DNA of 64,000 nt from RGEC01 sp964626685 (GCA_964626685.1 CAZVJY010000006.1:62001-126000); one strand, 5' to 3'; shown: positions 15,693 through 25,203, counted from the stretch's first letter. Notes: a model not told the origin generated them from the letters alone. Numbers and translations are program-made.

Positions 15693-17107
15693 GCGGCGGC
15701 TTCAACCTTGCCGAAATCCACCCCACGCTTTTTCAATTCACGTTGAACGTTTAAGGCAAAGAAGGCCAGGTAGGCAAAGCAAACCACACCGACCCAGTAA
15801 GAGTGCTGAATCCCCAGCACATTGTCATCTGCCAGTGCGCCCTGAATAAGCGAAACAATGCCGCCTCCCATAATCATCATAATCAACAGGCTGGATGCGG
15901 TATTGGTTTTGTTGCCCAAACCGGCTATGCTGAGGGTGAAAATGCAAGGCCACAGGGTGCTGCAAAATAAACCGACTGATATAAAGGCAAAAACGCTAAT
16001 TATGCCGTGGGCAAAGATGCCGGTAATGAGCGCAGCCATTCCCAGCAATGAGTATATAAATAGTTGTCTGGCAGGATTTCCGTCGCTTACGGCATCTGCT
16101 GTGGCAAGTAAAATCACAATGAACAGGTAAGGGTAGAATTGTGAAATGTCATATCCTGCAACAAAATTCACAAGGGCAAAGATGCTGAAAGCGGCAAAGG
16201 GCAGTAAAATGCTCAATTTTTGCTTGGCTCCGGCATCCAGGTTGAATGCGCCGGCAGCACTGGTCCATCGACCTATCATCAAACTGGCCCAAAAGAGAGA
16301 TACAAAAGGAGCAATATCCTGTTCGCGGGTTCCCAGTTTTTGTTTCATAAATTCGGGTAAATTGCTGGCCGTGGAAACTTCCACACCCACATAAACAAAA
16401 ATGGCTATCATGCCCATCAGCACCTGAGGCATGCGGATGATATCCATAATGGAGGATTCGGATCTGCCTTCCTCCATTCCGGCTTTATCGGGAATGTTGG
16501 AAAATTTAAAAATAACGGCCACCAGCAGAAAAGCAGCTCCCAGCACCAGGTATGGAATCTTAACTGCTTCCAGATTAAGTGTAGTCTCACCCGATGAAAC
16601 TTTGCCGAAAATGGCAAATGCAACAATAACAGGGCCTATGGTGGTGCCAATATTGTTAATTCCGCCTGCCAGACTTAAACGCATATTGCCCTCTTTGGGA
16701 TTCCCCAGGTTAATTGCGAGTGGATTAGCTGCAATTTGTTGCAATGAAAAACCCAGTCCCACTATAAACAAACCAGAAATGAGCAGGGGAAATGACGCAT
16801 TGTTTGCTGCAGGAATAAACAGCAATGTTCCGGCAGCGGATATGCTTAAACCCAGTGCCAGGCCATTTCTGTAACCGATTGAATGAAGAATGTCTTCCTT
16901 CCTCAGGGAAGAAATGATAAAATAAGCCAGAGAGCCAACTGTGTAAGCAATGTAGAAGGCAAAAGAAATCAATTGCGACTGGAGCTGAGTTAAATTCAGC
17001 GCCTTTTTAAAGACAGGAATCAAAATATCGTTGCTGGCTGCAACAAATCCCCAGAAGAAGAAAACGGAAATTAAAGTGACAAAAGCGCCGGTACTGTTTT
17101 TCTGCAT
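15686..17107 (-). CDS. Sugar MFS transporter, FucP (fucose:H+ symporter) family
   Basis: 473 residues with twelve predicted membrane helices. The start FFFWGFVAASNDILIP and the following helix with LQSQLISFAFYIAYTVGSL are typical of the FHS family (L-fucose, glucose and galactose proton symporters), whose first helix carries the conserved Asn-Asp pair. It imports a hexose or deoxyhexose; the sugar cannot be determined and no catabolic genes are adjacent. A -7 box TACATTTG (17119-17126, minus strand) with a TTG 21 bases further upstream forms a good promoter. Monocistronic. Confidence 0.88.
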   Translation of the reverse strand: MQKNSTGAFVTLISVFFFWGFVAASNDILIPVFKKALNLTQLQSQLISFAFYIAYTVGSLAYFIISSLRKEDILHSIGYRNGLALGLSISAAGTLLFIPAANNASFPLLISGLFIVGLGFSLQQIAANPLAINLGNPKEGNMRLSLAGGINNIGTTIGPVIVAFAIFGKVSSGETTLNLEAVKIPYLVLGAAFLLVAVIFKFSNIPDKAGMEEGRSESSIMDIIRMPQVLMGMIAIFVYVGVEVSTASNLPEFMKQKLGTREQDIAPFVSLFWASLMIGRWTSAAGAFNLDAGAKQKLSILLPFAAFSIFALVNFVAGYDISQFYPYLFIVILLATADAVSDGNPARQLFIYSLLGMAALITGIFAHGIISVFAFISVGLFCSTLWPCIFTLSIAGLGNKTNTASSLLIMMIMGGGIVSLIQGALADDNVLGIQHSYWVGVVCFAYLAFFALNVQRELKKRGVDFGKVEAAAH

Positions 17108-17185
17108 AACATTTTTTTCAAATGTATCAGTGACGCTCCAGTTTTTCCAAGCGCCTACAAGAATTTTTATTGGGGTTTGTAAAAA

Positions 17186-20026
17186 TTAGTTGTTAAGCTC
17201 TTTTTTCAGGAATCTACCTGTATGGCTCTCTTTTACCTTAGCAATCTGTTCAGGAGTGCCTGTAGCCAGAATTTTACCCCCGCCGGTACCACCCTCAGGA
17301 CCCAGGTCTATCACATGGTCGGCTACTTTGATCACATCCATATTATGCTCAATTACGAGTACCGTATTCCCCTTGTCGGTGAGTTCCTGCAAAACTGCCA
17401 GCAATTGTCTAATGTCATCAAAATGAAGACCGGTAGTAGGTTCGTCCAATATGTAAACGGTCTTGCCTGTATCCTTTTTACTCAGTTCGGTGGCCAGTTT
17501 CACACGTTGTGCTTCCCCTCCGCTCAGGGTGGTACTGCTTTGTCCCAGTGTAATGTAGCCAAGTCCAACCTCTACCATGGTTCTGATTTTTCTATGGATT
17601 AGGGGTAAGTGCTCAAAGAAACTTACCGCCTGAGAAATCGGCATTTCTAGCACATCATATATGCTTTTGCCCCTGTATCGGACTTCCAGTGTTTCCCGGT
17701 TGTACCGTTTACCCTGGCAAACATCGCATTTCACTTCCACGTTGGGTAAAAAGTTCATTTCAATGACTTTTTTACCGCCACCGCCACATCCTTCGCAGCG
17801 TCCGCCCTTTACATTGAAACTGAATCTACCGGGTTTGTAACCGCGAATTTTAGCTTCGGGCAATTCAGCAAACAAATTACGGATTTCCGTAAAAACACCC
17901 ACGTATGTGGCAGGATTGCTTCTGGGCGTTCGTCCAATAGGACTTTGATCAATACGGATAACTTTGTCAATATGCTCCAGTCCCTTAAAGGAAGAATGTT
18001 CCAAGGGTCTGTAATGCGTGCCGTAAACATGGTTGTGTAGAATGGGGAAGAGGGTTTCGTTAATCAGGGATGATTTTCCGCTTCCACTTACACCCGTTAC
18101 GCAAACCAGAATGCCCAGCGGTATCTCTATGTCCACATCTTTCAGATTGTGTCCTTTGCAGCCTTTCAGAGACAGTTTTTCTTTACCGGGTTTTCTTCTT
18201 TTTACCGGAACCGGAATGCTGATTTTCTCTGCCAAATAAGATGCAGTAACACTTTCCGACTTTAGAAAATCTTCAGGAATTGCAGATGCTACAATCTGCC
18301 CGCCATGCGCGCCGGCTCCCGGTCCTATTTCTACCAGCCAGTCGCTGGCCAGCATCATGTCTTTATCATGCTCTACCACCAGTACGGTGTTGCCCATATC
18401 GCGTAGTTCCTTAAGGCTGTCAATCAGTTTTTCGTTGTCGCGCTGATGTAATCCAATGCTGGGTTCATCCAGTATGTATAGTACATTCACCAGTTTGCTG
18501 CCAATCTGCGTAGCCAGTCTGATGCGCTGTGCTTCACCGCCACTGAGGGTTCTGGCCGGACTATTAAGGCTTAAATAGTCCAATCCAACGGCATTCAAAA
18601 AGCCTACCCTCGCCCCAATTTCTTTTAGCAGCTCGGCTGCAATAATTTTTTGGCGCTCTGATACCTGCGTTTCTATGTTTTTTAGCCAGGCTGCAAGGTC
18701 TCCAAGATTCATGGAAGCCACCTCTGCAATATTCTTTTCTCCGAAACGGATAAACAAAGATTGCTTTTTTAACCGGTTGCCGTTGCATTCCGGGCAGGCC
18801 TGCGTGTGCATGAATTCCTCGGCCCATTGCCGGAGTTTATCATCTTCACTTTCAAAGAAATTTTCGTTGATATAATGCACTACACCCTTCCACTGGCTCT
18901 GGTATTTGTGCTTTTTTCCGTCATTGCCGGTGTACTCCAGGGTTATTTTGTCTTTTAATCCGTTTAAAATGGCATCAATTTGCTCAGCTGATAGTTTTTC
19001 GATGGTGTCTGCCAGGCTGAAATCAAGGTGCTTTGCAACGGCCCTCAGCTGCGTAAATGTCCAGTTGTCGCGCAGTTCTCCTACAGGTATGATTGCACCT
19101 TTGTTGATGCTTTTGGTTTTATCCGGAATGATGTAATCTATATTGACTTCTGCCACTTCTCCCAGTCCTTCACAGTGTTCGCAGGCACCATAGGGGCTGT
19201 TAAATGAGAAACTGTTGGGTTGTGGTTCATCGTAGCTGATGCCTGAAACCGGATCCATTAAGAATTTTGAGTAGGGATGGACCCCATTTCCCGCTAGCAC
19301 CATGAGGTAACCATGCCCCATTTTCAGTGCCGTTCCAACACTCTCATTCAGCCGCTGTGTATCGAGTCCGTTTACCTGGATGCGGTCAATCACAGCCTCA
19401 ATGTCATGGATTTTGTAGCGGTCAACCTGCATGCCGGCTTTGATGTCTGTAATTTCGCCATCAACCCTAACTTTGTTGTATCCGCGCTTCAGCGTTTGTT
19501 CAAACAGTTCACGGTAATGCCCTTTTCTGCCCTTCACCAGGGGTGCTAGCAGGGTTATTTTTTCTCCGCTAAAGCGCTCAACAATGGAAGATATAATCTG
19601 TTCTTCCGTAAACCGGACCATCTTTTCACCTGAAACATAGCTGAAAGCTTCTCCGGCACGGGCAAACAGCAGGCGTAAAAAATCATATACTTCGGTAACG
19701 GTACCTACTGTACTCCTGGGGTTGCGCGAAACCGTTTTTTGTTCGATGCTGATAACCGGACTCAGCCCGGTGATTTTGTCCACATCAGGCCGTTTCATGT
19801 CGCCGATAAACTGTCGTGCATAGGCACTGAAACTTTCCAGATAACGGCGCTGCCCCTCAGCAAATAGTGTATCGAACGCGAGTGAGCTTTTGCCTGAACC
19901 CGACAAGCCGGTAAAAACAACCAGTTTGTTTCGAGGAATAACCAGGTCCAGGTTTTTCAGGTTGTGTTCCCTGGCACCGGTAACGGTTATTTCACCTTTA
20001 TCAATATAGTTTAGTTCGGGCTCCAA
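17186..20026 (-). CDS. uvrA: Excinuclease ABC subunit A (UvrA)
   Basis: 946 residues, full length. Two ABC ATPase halves: the first Walker A GLSGSGKSS near residue 40 and the second GVSGSGKSS near 640; ABC signatures LSGGEAQRIRLA and LSGGEAQRVKLA; Walker B LYILDEPSIGLH and VYILDEPTTGLH; zinc modules built on CEHCEGLG, CPECNGNR and the CEGCGGGG/CDVCQGKR pair. UvrA scans DNA with UvrB and marks bulky lesions for nucleotide excision repair. The start is a TTG (20026), eleven bases after the -7 box TACCTTTG (20038-20045); no ATG is available between box and conserved sequence. A DtxR-like palindrome covers the -33 region. Confidence 0.96.
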   Translation of the reverse strand: MEPELNYIDKGEITVTGAREHNLKNLDLVIPRNKLVVFTGLSGSGKSSLAFDTLFAEGQRRYLESFSAYARQFIGDMKRPDVDKITGLSPVISIEQKTVSRNPRSTVGTVTEVYDFLRLLFARAGEAFSYVSGEKMVRFTEEQIISSIVERFSGEKITLLAPLVKGRKGHYRELFEQTLKRGYNKVRVDGEITDIKAGMQVDRYKIHDIEAVIDRIQVNGLDTQRLNESVGTALKMGHGYLMVLAGNGVHPYSKFLMDPVSGISYDEPQPNSFSFNSPYGACEHCEGLGEVAEVNIDYIIPDKTKSINKGAIIPVGELRDNWTFTQLRAVAKHLDFSLADTIEKLSAEQIDAILNGLKDKITLEYTGNDGKKHKYQSQWKGVVHYINENFFESEDDKLRQWAEEFMHTQACPECNGNRLKKQSLFIRFGEKNIAEVASMNLGDLAAWLKNIETQVSERQKIIAAELLKEIGARVGFLNAVGLDYLSLNSPARTLSGGEAQRIRLATQIGSKLVNVLYILDEPSIGLHQRDNEKLIDSLKELRDMGNTVLVVEHDKDMMLASDWLVEIGPGAGAHGGQIVASAIPEDFLKSESVTASYLAEKISIPVPVKRRKPGKEKLSLKGCKGHNLKDVDIEIPLGILVCVTGVSGSGKSSLINETLFPILHNHVYGTHYRPLEHSSFKGLEHIDKVIRIDQSPIGRTPRSNPATYVGVFTEIRNLFAELPEAKIRGYKPGRFSFNVKGGRCEGCGGGGKKVIEMNFLPNVEVKCDVCQGKRYNRETLEVRYRGKSIYDVLEMPISQAVSFFEHLPLIHRKIRTMVEVGLGYITLGQSSTTLSGGEAQRVKLATELSKKDTGKTVYILDEPTTGLHFDDIRQLLAVLQELTDKGNTVLVIEHNMDVIKVADHVIDLGPEGGTGGGKILATGTPEQIAKVKESHTGRFLKKELNN

Positions 20027-20065
20027 AATCGGGGTTGCAAAGGTACTGAAAAAGGGCGCCTTAAG

Positions 20066-20084
20066 TTAGGTTAGGCTAACATTT
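20066..20084. promoter_or_regulatory. DtxR/IdeR-like palindrome upstream of uvrA
   Basis: TTAGGTTAGGCTAACATTT matches the DtxR/IdeR consensus TTAGGTTAGSCTAACCTAA at 16 of 19 positions. It lies 21 bases upstream of the uvrA -7 box, over the expected -33 element. Whether a DtxR-family protein (MntR/IdeR) acts here is inference; the site is also close to the end of the TPM-domain gene. Confidence 0.4.
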
Positions 20085-20110
20085 ATCAGCGTTAATCAGG
20101 CTTGAGGGAT

Positions 20111-20881
20111 TTACCAGCCACCATCAGAGCCGCCGCCGTCAAAACCACCGCCGCCTCCCATTCCGCCCCAGCTGCTGTCTGAGCTGCTGCCGGAGCCAAA
20201 ACCAAAACCGCCTCCGAAGCCGCCTCCTACAAAATAAGGGCCCATGCCGCCATAGCCCCGGTTTCTGCCTCTTTTACCAAAAACAGACATCAGCAGGATG
20301 AAAAGTAAAACCAATGAAATCATGATCCAGCCGGGTGCATCGCTTTCAGGGTGTTTCCCGTCGGATTTAAACTCACCTGCCAAAGCAAGCATCACTGCCC
20401 TTGTTCCGCTGTCCAGCGCTTCAAAATAGCGGCCCTGCTTCAGCAAAGGCTGCATAACTTTTCTGCGTATTTCGCCCGTTTCTCCGTCAGTCAGTGCCCC
20501 TTGTGTCGCATTGGCAGTGCGAATGCTGAGCTTACGGTCATCAATGGCCAGATATATTAACACACCATTGTTTTTGTCTTTTTGCCCTACGCCCCATTGT
20601 CTGGCGAAATCCATACTGCGGTCAAACTGATCGCGGCCATTGAGGTTTTTTTCCGTAACAACTACAATCTGCGAACTGGTGCTGTCTTCATAGGCCCGCA
20701 GGTTGGTTTCCAGCGCAGCAGCTTCTTCTTTTGTCAAAACACCTGCGAAATCATTGACCAGTCCACGGTAATCCGGTACCGGTTTTCGTGCAATATCTTC
20801 ATCAGCCTGCGCAGTCAGGCATACGAAATTCCCAAAAAGCAGGACAGCAGCAAGTAAATGTTTAATCCCTGGAAATTTCAT
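20111..20881 (-). CDS. TPM-domain membrane protein with Gly/Ser-rich tail (YgcG type)
   Basis: 256 residues: signal peptide (about 1-26, ending LTAQA), TPM domain at about 35-160 beginning VNDFAGVLTKEEAAALE, one membrane helix at about 180-200, and a cytoplasmic tail made almost only of Gly, Ser, Phe and Trp, typical of YgcG-like proteins. TPM domains occur in the photosystem II repair protein TLP18.3 and in bacterial membrane proteins; some show weak phosphatase activity. It overlaps the upstream TPM gene by 20 bases and closes a lipB-lemA-TPM-TPM operon; LemA and TPM proteins are commonly encoded together. Confidence 0.88.
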   Translation of the reverse strand: MKFPGIKHLLAAVLLFGNFVCLTAQADEDIARKPVPDYRGLVNDFAGVLTKEEAAALETNLRAYEDSTSSQIVVVTEKNLNGRDQFDRSMDFARQWGVGQKDKNNGVLIYLAIDDRKLSIRTANATQGALTDGETGEIRRKVMQPLLKQGRYFEALDSGTRAVMLALAGEFKSDGKHPESDAPGWIMISLVLLFILLMSVFGKRGRNRGYGGMGPYFVGGGFGGGFGFGSGSSSDSSWGGMGGGGGFDGGGSDGGW

Positions 20882-21308
20882 TGCTCAGTTCGTTGGGGTT
20901 GTGGTTGCCGGCCGGGAAGTGAAGTTGCAGTTTTTCCCCTGCACGCTGAATGCCGTGACAAATAGCATCCGTGTGCCTGCCCTGTTTTAGCAGTTCCTGC
21001 ATTTCGGATTTTACGGTTTCCCAGAAAGCATCGTTCACGTATTGATGAATACCAATATCGCCAAGAATAGCAAATTTCTTCTCCCTAAAGCAGACAAAGA
21101 TCAAAATGCCATTTCTCAATTCTGTACGGTTCATGCCTAGTTTGGTAAAAACGCGTTTTGCTGTTTCCAGTACCCCGTCTTTATCAGTCTTTTCTGCTAG
21201 ATGAACGCGGACTTCAGCCCTTGAGAGGCTTTCTGCAAGACGTATTGCTTCAACTACAGCCAATTCGTCGATGGCAGGTTCTGCGTGTTTGCGAAGAAAT
21301 GAAAACAC
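20862..21308 (-). CDS. Short TPM-domain protein, cytoplasmic
   Basis: 148 residues with no signal peptide or membrane helix. The TPM fold covers most of the protein: LAESLSRAEVRVHLAE, then the central NGILIFVCFREKKFAILGD and a C-terminal helix with LKQGRHTDAICHGIQ. Paired TPM proteins, one short like this and one membrane-anchored like its downstream neighbour, are regular companions of LemA. Its exact role is unknown. It starts five bases after the lemA stop and runs 20 bases into the next gene. Confidence 0.85.
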   Translation of the reverse strand: MFSFLRKHAEPAIDELAVVEAIRLAESLSRAEVRVHLAEKTDKDGVLETAKRVFTKLGMNRTELRNGILIFVCFREKKFAILGDIGIHQYVNDAFWETVKSEMQELLKQGRHTDAICHGIQRAGEKLQLHFPAGNHNPNELSNEISRD

Positions 21309-21313
21309 AATGA

Positions 21314-21910
21314 TTATTCCTTGCCTTTGTCCCAGGCCTTGTCGTAATCCGGTGCCTTTTCGCTGCCCGCTTCGGCTTTAAACTCGTCCTTTACGGTAAA
21401 TCCGCCAAATCCTGCAACGATGCTACCGGGGAAGGTGCGGACAGCGATGTTGTATGCCCTTACGGTGCTGTTATAATCTGACCTTGTTTGACCTATTCTG
21501 TTTTCCGTTCCGGTTAGCTCATCTTGTAATTTACCATAGTTTTCAGTACTCCTTACTTGGGGATAAGCTTCAACTGCCAAAGTGAAAGCACTGGTTATTT
21601 TTGCATTGGCACGCTCAAGATCAGCAGGCGTTTTGGCATTGTTGATGTCTTGTTTAGCTTCGGTAATTCCGGCACGCGCCTTGGTTACCGATTCAAGAAT
21701 GCCTTTTTCGTTCTTTCCGGCTTCCTGAACCGTTCTGATTAAGGCAGGTATCAAATCTGCCCTGCGCTGGTACTGTGTTTGCACATTGCCCCAGGCATTT
21801 TTCACCGTTTCATCCTGTTTGATAATGCCGTTGTACTTGTTGCAGCCCCAGAAGAAGATGATGGCAAAAAAGCCAATCACCGAAAGTAAAATAATGTTAT
21901 TGCGGTTCAT
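21314..21910 (-). CDS. lemA: LemA family lipoprotein
   Basis: 198 residues from the ATG at 21910, which gives the usual start (MNRNNIILLSVIG) with a lipobox-like FFWGCNKYN; an in-frame start at 21940 is less likely. After the anchor comes the LemA coiled-coil bundle with the conserved start IIKQDETVKNAWGNVQTQYQ, then RRADLIPALIRTVQ and RTFPGSIVAGFGGF near the end. LemA proteins have an inner-membrane helix and a periplasmic helical domain; function is unresolved. It overlaps the end of lipB by 14 bases and leads the two TPM genes. Confidence 0.92.
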   Translation of the reverse strand: MNRNNIILLSVIGFFAIIFFWGCNKYNGIIKQDETVKNAWGNVQTQYQRRADLIPALIRTVQEAGKNEKGILESVTKARAGITEAKQDINNAKTPADLERANAKITSAFTLAVEAYPQVRSTENYGKLQDELTGTENRIGQTRSDYNSTVRAYNIAVRTFPGSIVAGFGGFTVKDEFKAEAGSEKAPDYDKAWDKGKE

Positions 21911-22583
21911 CGTTGAATTGTATTCCAAATATAGAAGCAAAATGCTTGCCTAACGTGTTTTTTACGACCAACATGTCAATTTGTCGGCCAAGTTCGCCTT
22001 CCATGCTGCACACCATCTTGTCAGAAATGCCGCAGGGAACAATGTGGCCAAACATTTCCAGGTTTGTATTCACATTCAGCGCCAGCCCGTGCATGCTGAC
22101 AAAACGGCTGCATTTGATGCCGATGGCTGCTATCTTTCTCTCGTTGGGTTTATCCTTGTCTATCCAAACCCCAATTCGTCCGGGGATGGTTTCAGCTACA
22201 ATTTCCCATTCTGCAAGGGTTTGGATAATAGCGGTTTCGATTCCTTCCACAAAGGCTTTCACCCCAATGCCCAGTTGTTCCAGATCAAAAATGGGATAGG
22301 CAACCAGCTGTCCGGGGCCATGGTAGGTAATGTCACCGCCGCGTTCGATGTCATATACGCCGGCTCCAATAGTGGAAAGGGTTTCGCTATCGGCAAGGAG
22401 GTTTTTTCTTTCTGCGCTTTTTCCAAAAGTATATACGTGTGGATGTTCCACAAAGAGCAGGTCATGGACAGGTTTTTTCCCCACTGTTTTTTCTGCTATC
22501 TTTTTGTGAAACAGATCCAGCTGAAGATCCCAAACATCCTTGTAATCTTTCGTTCCCAGATCCAAACGATTGCATTGTTGCAT
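21897..22583 (-). CDS. lipB: Octanoyltransferase LipB
   Basis: 228 residues. LipB signature RGGDITYHGPGQLVAYPI near residue 78-95, the AAIGIKCSRFVSMHGLALNV segment, and the catalytic cysteine in VPCGIS near residue 178. It moves octanoate from acyl carrier protein to the lipoyl domains of 2-oxoacid dehydrogenases and GcvH, the first step of lipoylation; one such target, an E2 protein, is encoded at 29176-30513. lipA is not in the window. A perfect -7 box TAAATTTG (22589-22596, minus strand) ends five bases before the ATG, predicting a very short or absent leader. First gene of the lemA/TPM operon. Confidence 0.94.
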   Translation of the reverse strand: MQQCNRLDLGTKDYKDVWDLQLDLFHKKIAEKTVGKKPVHDLLFVEHPHVYTFGKSAERKNLLADSETLSTIGAGVYDIERGGDITYHGPGQLVAYPIFDLEQLGIGVKAFVEGIETAIIQTLAEWEIVAETIPGRIGVWIDKDKPNERKIAAIGIKCSRFVSMHGLALNVNTNLEMFGHIVPCGISDKMVCSMEGELGRQIDMLVVKNTLGKHFASIFGIQFNDEPQ

Positions 22584-22647
22584 GGTTGCAAATTTACGAA
22601 AATGGAAACAACTTGCTTTTTTGTAGAATATATTGTATATTTGATTT

Positions 22648-23016
22648 GTGGTCAGTTATCAACAGGTTGGTGAAGAAGGAGAGGCCTATGCCGTTTATTT
22701 CTTAGAATGCAAGGGTTTTGAGGTAATCCACAGAAACTGGAGAACAGGAAGATATGAAATAGACATCGTGGCACAGGACAAGCGTAGTCTGGTTTTTGTT
22801 GAAGTAAAGTCACGTTATAACAGGTCGGAACGGGTGCAGCCGGAAGACTGCGTTAATCCCCTTAAACAACGCAAGCTTATTAAAGCAGCACAAAAATATC
22901 TGCAGCAGTTTCCTCACAAAGGTCCAATCCGGTTTGATGTTATCTCCGTAATGACCACACATGGCTGCAGGCAATTGTTTTATCATCCGGACGCCTTTTT
23001 CCCCATGGGTAGCTAA
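22648..23016 (+). CDS. YraN/UPF0102 family nuclease-fold protein
   Basis: 122 residues from a GTG start. The restriction-endonuclease-like core is visible: GEEGEAYAVYFLECKGFEVI, then EIDIVAQDKRSLVFVEVKSR, with the D-x(n)-E-x-K catalytic pattern, and a C-terminal RFDVISV strand. Family function is not settled. The start is supported by the promoter: TTG at 22613-22615, 20 bases, and TATATTTG at 22636-22643, ending four bases before the GTG, so a leaderless GTG-initiated mRNA is predicted. A 15-base AT-rich inverted repeat (22627-22641) overlaps the -7 box. Confidence 0.88.
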   Translation: MVSYQQVGEEGEAYAVYFLECKGFEVIHRNWRTGRYEIDIVAQDKRSLVFVEVKSRYNRSERVQPEDCVNPLKQRKLIKAAQKYLQQFPHKGPIRFDVISVMTTHGCRQLFYHPDAFFPMGS

Positions 23017-23088
23017 GGTCATTTTCCTGTCATCCCTGTAAATTTTAAAACGCTCCTTATCTAAAATGGTTAATTTTGCAAAAATCAC

Positions 23089-25203
23089 ATGAAGAGAATC
23101 TTTACTTTTCTGGTGCTGTCAGGTACCATGCTTTTTAAAGTCAACGCGCAGTTTAAACACGAGCATGCTTGCGGAACCGAATTGCTTTACCAGCAAATGC
23201 TTCAGCAGGATCCGACGCTGGCTGCCAAGCGCGAGGCATATAGCAAGGAGGCCAGGGCTGCTGCCAAAAATCCCGTAAGGAGGGCTGCAAAATATACCAT
23301 ACCTGTGGTTTTTCATGTTATCCATACAAATGGTACGGAAAATATCAGCCGCGAACAAATTTTGGATCAGATGCGAATTCTGAATCAGGATTTTAATTTC
23401 AAAAATCCCAACCGCACAAAAATTCGCAGTCAGTTTACCGCCGTGGCTGCGGATTGCCAGATTGAATTTAAACTGGCTGGCATAGATCCCCAGGGAAATT
23501 GTACTGATGGCATCAATCGAGTTTACAGTCCATATGGTGTTGAAGTAGATCAACAAAATGCTACCGTAAAGAATGTAGCTCGCTGGGATCATACAAAATA
23601 TCTCAACATCTGGGTAGTTACCAGTATTAAATCCTCATCAGGTACCGGAACCGTTCTGGGCTATGCAGTTTTCCCTTTCTCTACAAATTCCAGAATAGAT
23701 GGTATTGTAATGAGACATGATCGTGTTGGTTCTATTGGTACAGCCGTGCCCGGCGATAGCGGCAGAACGTTGACCCACGAAGTTGGCCACTGGCTGGGAT
23801 TGTTTCATACCTTCCAGGGTGGTTGTAGTGATGATGATAATTGCGATGACACCCCACCGGTAGCCTCTACCTTTACCAACGCCAGCTGCCCCCCAAACAG
23901 TAACAGTTGTTCCAATGATAATCCCAATCTTCCCGATCAATGGGAAAACTACATGGATTACAGCGATGGCGGCTGTATGGCCATGTTTACCCTTCAGCAA
24001 AAGGCAATAATGGAGTTTTATCTCGCAAGAGCTCCGAGATCCGGCAACGTTACCGCGTCTAATTTGCTCGCCACGGGAATAACGCTCAATTCAAACACCG
24101 CACCAACAGCAGCATTCTCATCATCCAACAGAATAGTTTGCACAGGACAGCCTGTTAAATTTTATGACGTAAGTTGCAAGGCAGTTGTAACTGCGCGCAG
24201 TTGGTCGCTTCCCGGTTCTTCTTCACCATCTTCAACAGTGGAAGCCCCTACTGTGGTATACCAAACACCCGGAAAATATGCGGTGTCTCTTACCGTCCAG
24301 AATACCAGGGGCAGCAATACCGCTACCATTGCTGAATATATTGAGGTAGTTGACCAGAATAATGCCCTTTTTCCCAATGCAGAAGAGAAATTTGAAAGTG
24401 ATCCACTGGGTCGCGGCTTTAGCCACCTTTCCCCAACTAACGCCAGGTGGGCTGTGGATGAAACAGTAGCTTACAACGGAAGCAAGAGTTACCAGGCTAA
24501 AATTAATTCATTTACCACAGCCGGAACGGTGTTTAGTTTTAGAACACCATCCTATGACCTAAGTAAACTCGGAAAATCAGGATTGCCGGCCCGCCTTTCC
24601 TTCTATGCATCTTATGCGCTGCCAACTTCAGATGCTACAGCCACCGAAATACTGCGGGTTTTTGTTTCTACCGACTGTGGAAATTCGTACAGACAGATCT
24701 TGGAACGCTCAGGCACAGGCCTGGCTCATTCTGGAGGTATAGCAAAACCCGGTTTTGTTCCCACAAGCAAATCTCATTGGAAGCTGTTTTCCATCCCATC
24801 CCTTTCTCAGCTGGGTCGCCTGGATACCGCTAAAAATGCCATTTTCCGTTTCGACGTGGAAAGCAATGCAGGAAACTCCGTTTGGCTCGATGATATTAAT
24901 GTGAGTCAGTGGTTCACAGGCACCCACACCGTGGATGCGGATGAAGTAAAAGTGGCTATCTATCCCAACCCCGCACGTGATTATGCAACCCTAGAGCTGA
25001 ATTTGACAGCTGGTATGCCTGTTTCGGTAGACATTTGTGATGTGCAGGGCAGGGTGGTGAAGTCCATCAGCAAAAAATATATGCCTGTGGGTAAATCATT
25101 GATTACCTTGGGTAATCCCTCTGTGGATAACGGCACAATTTATCTGGTTCGCATTCAAACAAGGAACGGGTTCATTACGAAACCCATTACCTTTGCGCCC
25201 TAG
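23089..25203 (+). CDS. Secreted M43 (pappalysin-type) metalloprotease with PKD and T9SS sorting domains
   Basis: 704 residues: signal peptide (1-20), propeptide, M43 catalytic domain with the long zinc motif HEVGHWLGLFH at about residues 230-240 and the Met-turn YMDYSDGGCMAMFT near 285, a PKD domain at about 340-425 (APTAAFSSSNRIVCTGQPV), a jelly-roll-like region, and a C-terminal type A T9SS sorting domain from about residue 623 (VAIYPNPARDYATLEL) to TKPITFAP. The enzyme should be exported by the T9SS whose core genes lie at 36.4-42.4 kb, and be released or attached at the cell surface. The -7 box TAATTTTG (23071-23078) ends ten bases before the ATG. Confidence 0.92.
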   Translation: MKRIFTFLVLSGTMLFKVNAQFKHEHACGTELLYQQMLQQDPTLAAKREAYSKEARAAAKNPVRRAAKYTIPVVFHVIHTNGTENISREQILDQMRILNQDFNFKNPNRTKIRSQFTAVAADCQIEFKLAGIDPQGNCTDGINRVYSPYGVEVDQQNATVKNVARWDHTKYLNIWVVTSIKSSSGTGTVLGYAVFPFSTNSRIDGIVMRHDRVGSIGTAVPGDSGRTLTHEVGHWLGLFHTFQGGCSDDDNCDDTPPVASTFTNASCPPNSNSCSNDNPNLPDQWENYMDYSDGGCMAMFTLQQKAIMEFYLARAPRSGNVTASNLLATGITLNSNTAPTAAFSSSNRIVCTGQPVKFYDVSCKAVVTARSWSLPGSSSPSSTVEAPTVVYQTPGKYAVSLTVQNTRGSNTATIAEYIEVVDQNNALFPNAEEKFESDPLGRGFSHLSPTNARWAVDETVAYNGSKSYQAKINSFTTAGTVFSFRTPSYDLSKLGKSGLPARLSFYASYALPTSDATATEILRVFVSTDCGNSYRQILERSGTGLAHSGGIAKPGFVPTSKSHWKLFSIPSLSQLGRLDTAKNAIFRFDVESNAGNSVWLDDINVSQWFTGTHTVDADEVKVAIYPNPARDYATLELNLTAGMPVSVDICDVQGRVVKSISKKYMPVGKSLITLGNPSVDNGTIYLVRIQTRNGFITKPITFAP

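Noticed and set aside
21981..22673. Long plus-strand open frame (230 codons) antisense to lipB and lemA
   Set aside because: It lies opposite clear LipB coding sequence, its translation shows no domain or regular hydrophobic pattern, and it crosses the lipB promoter.
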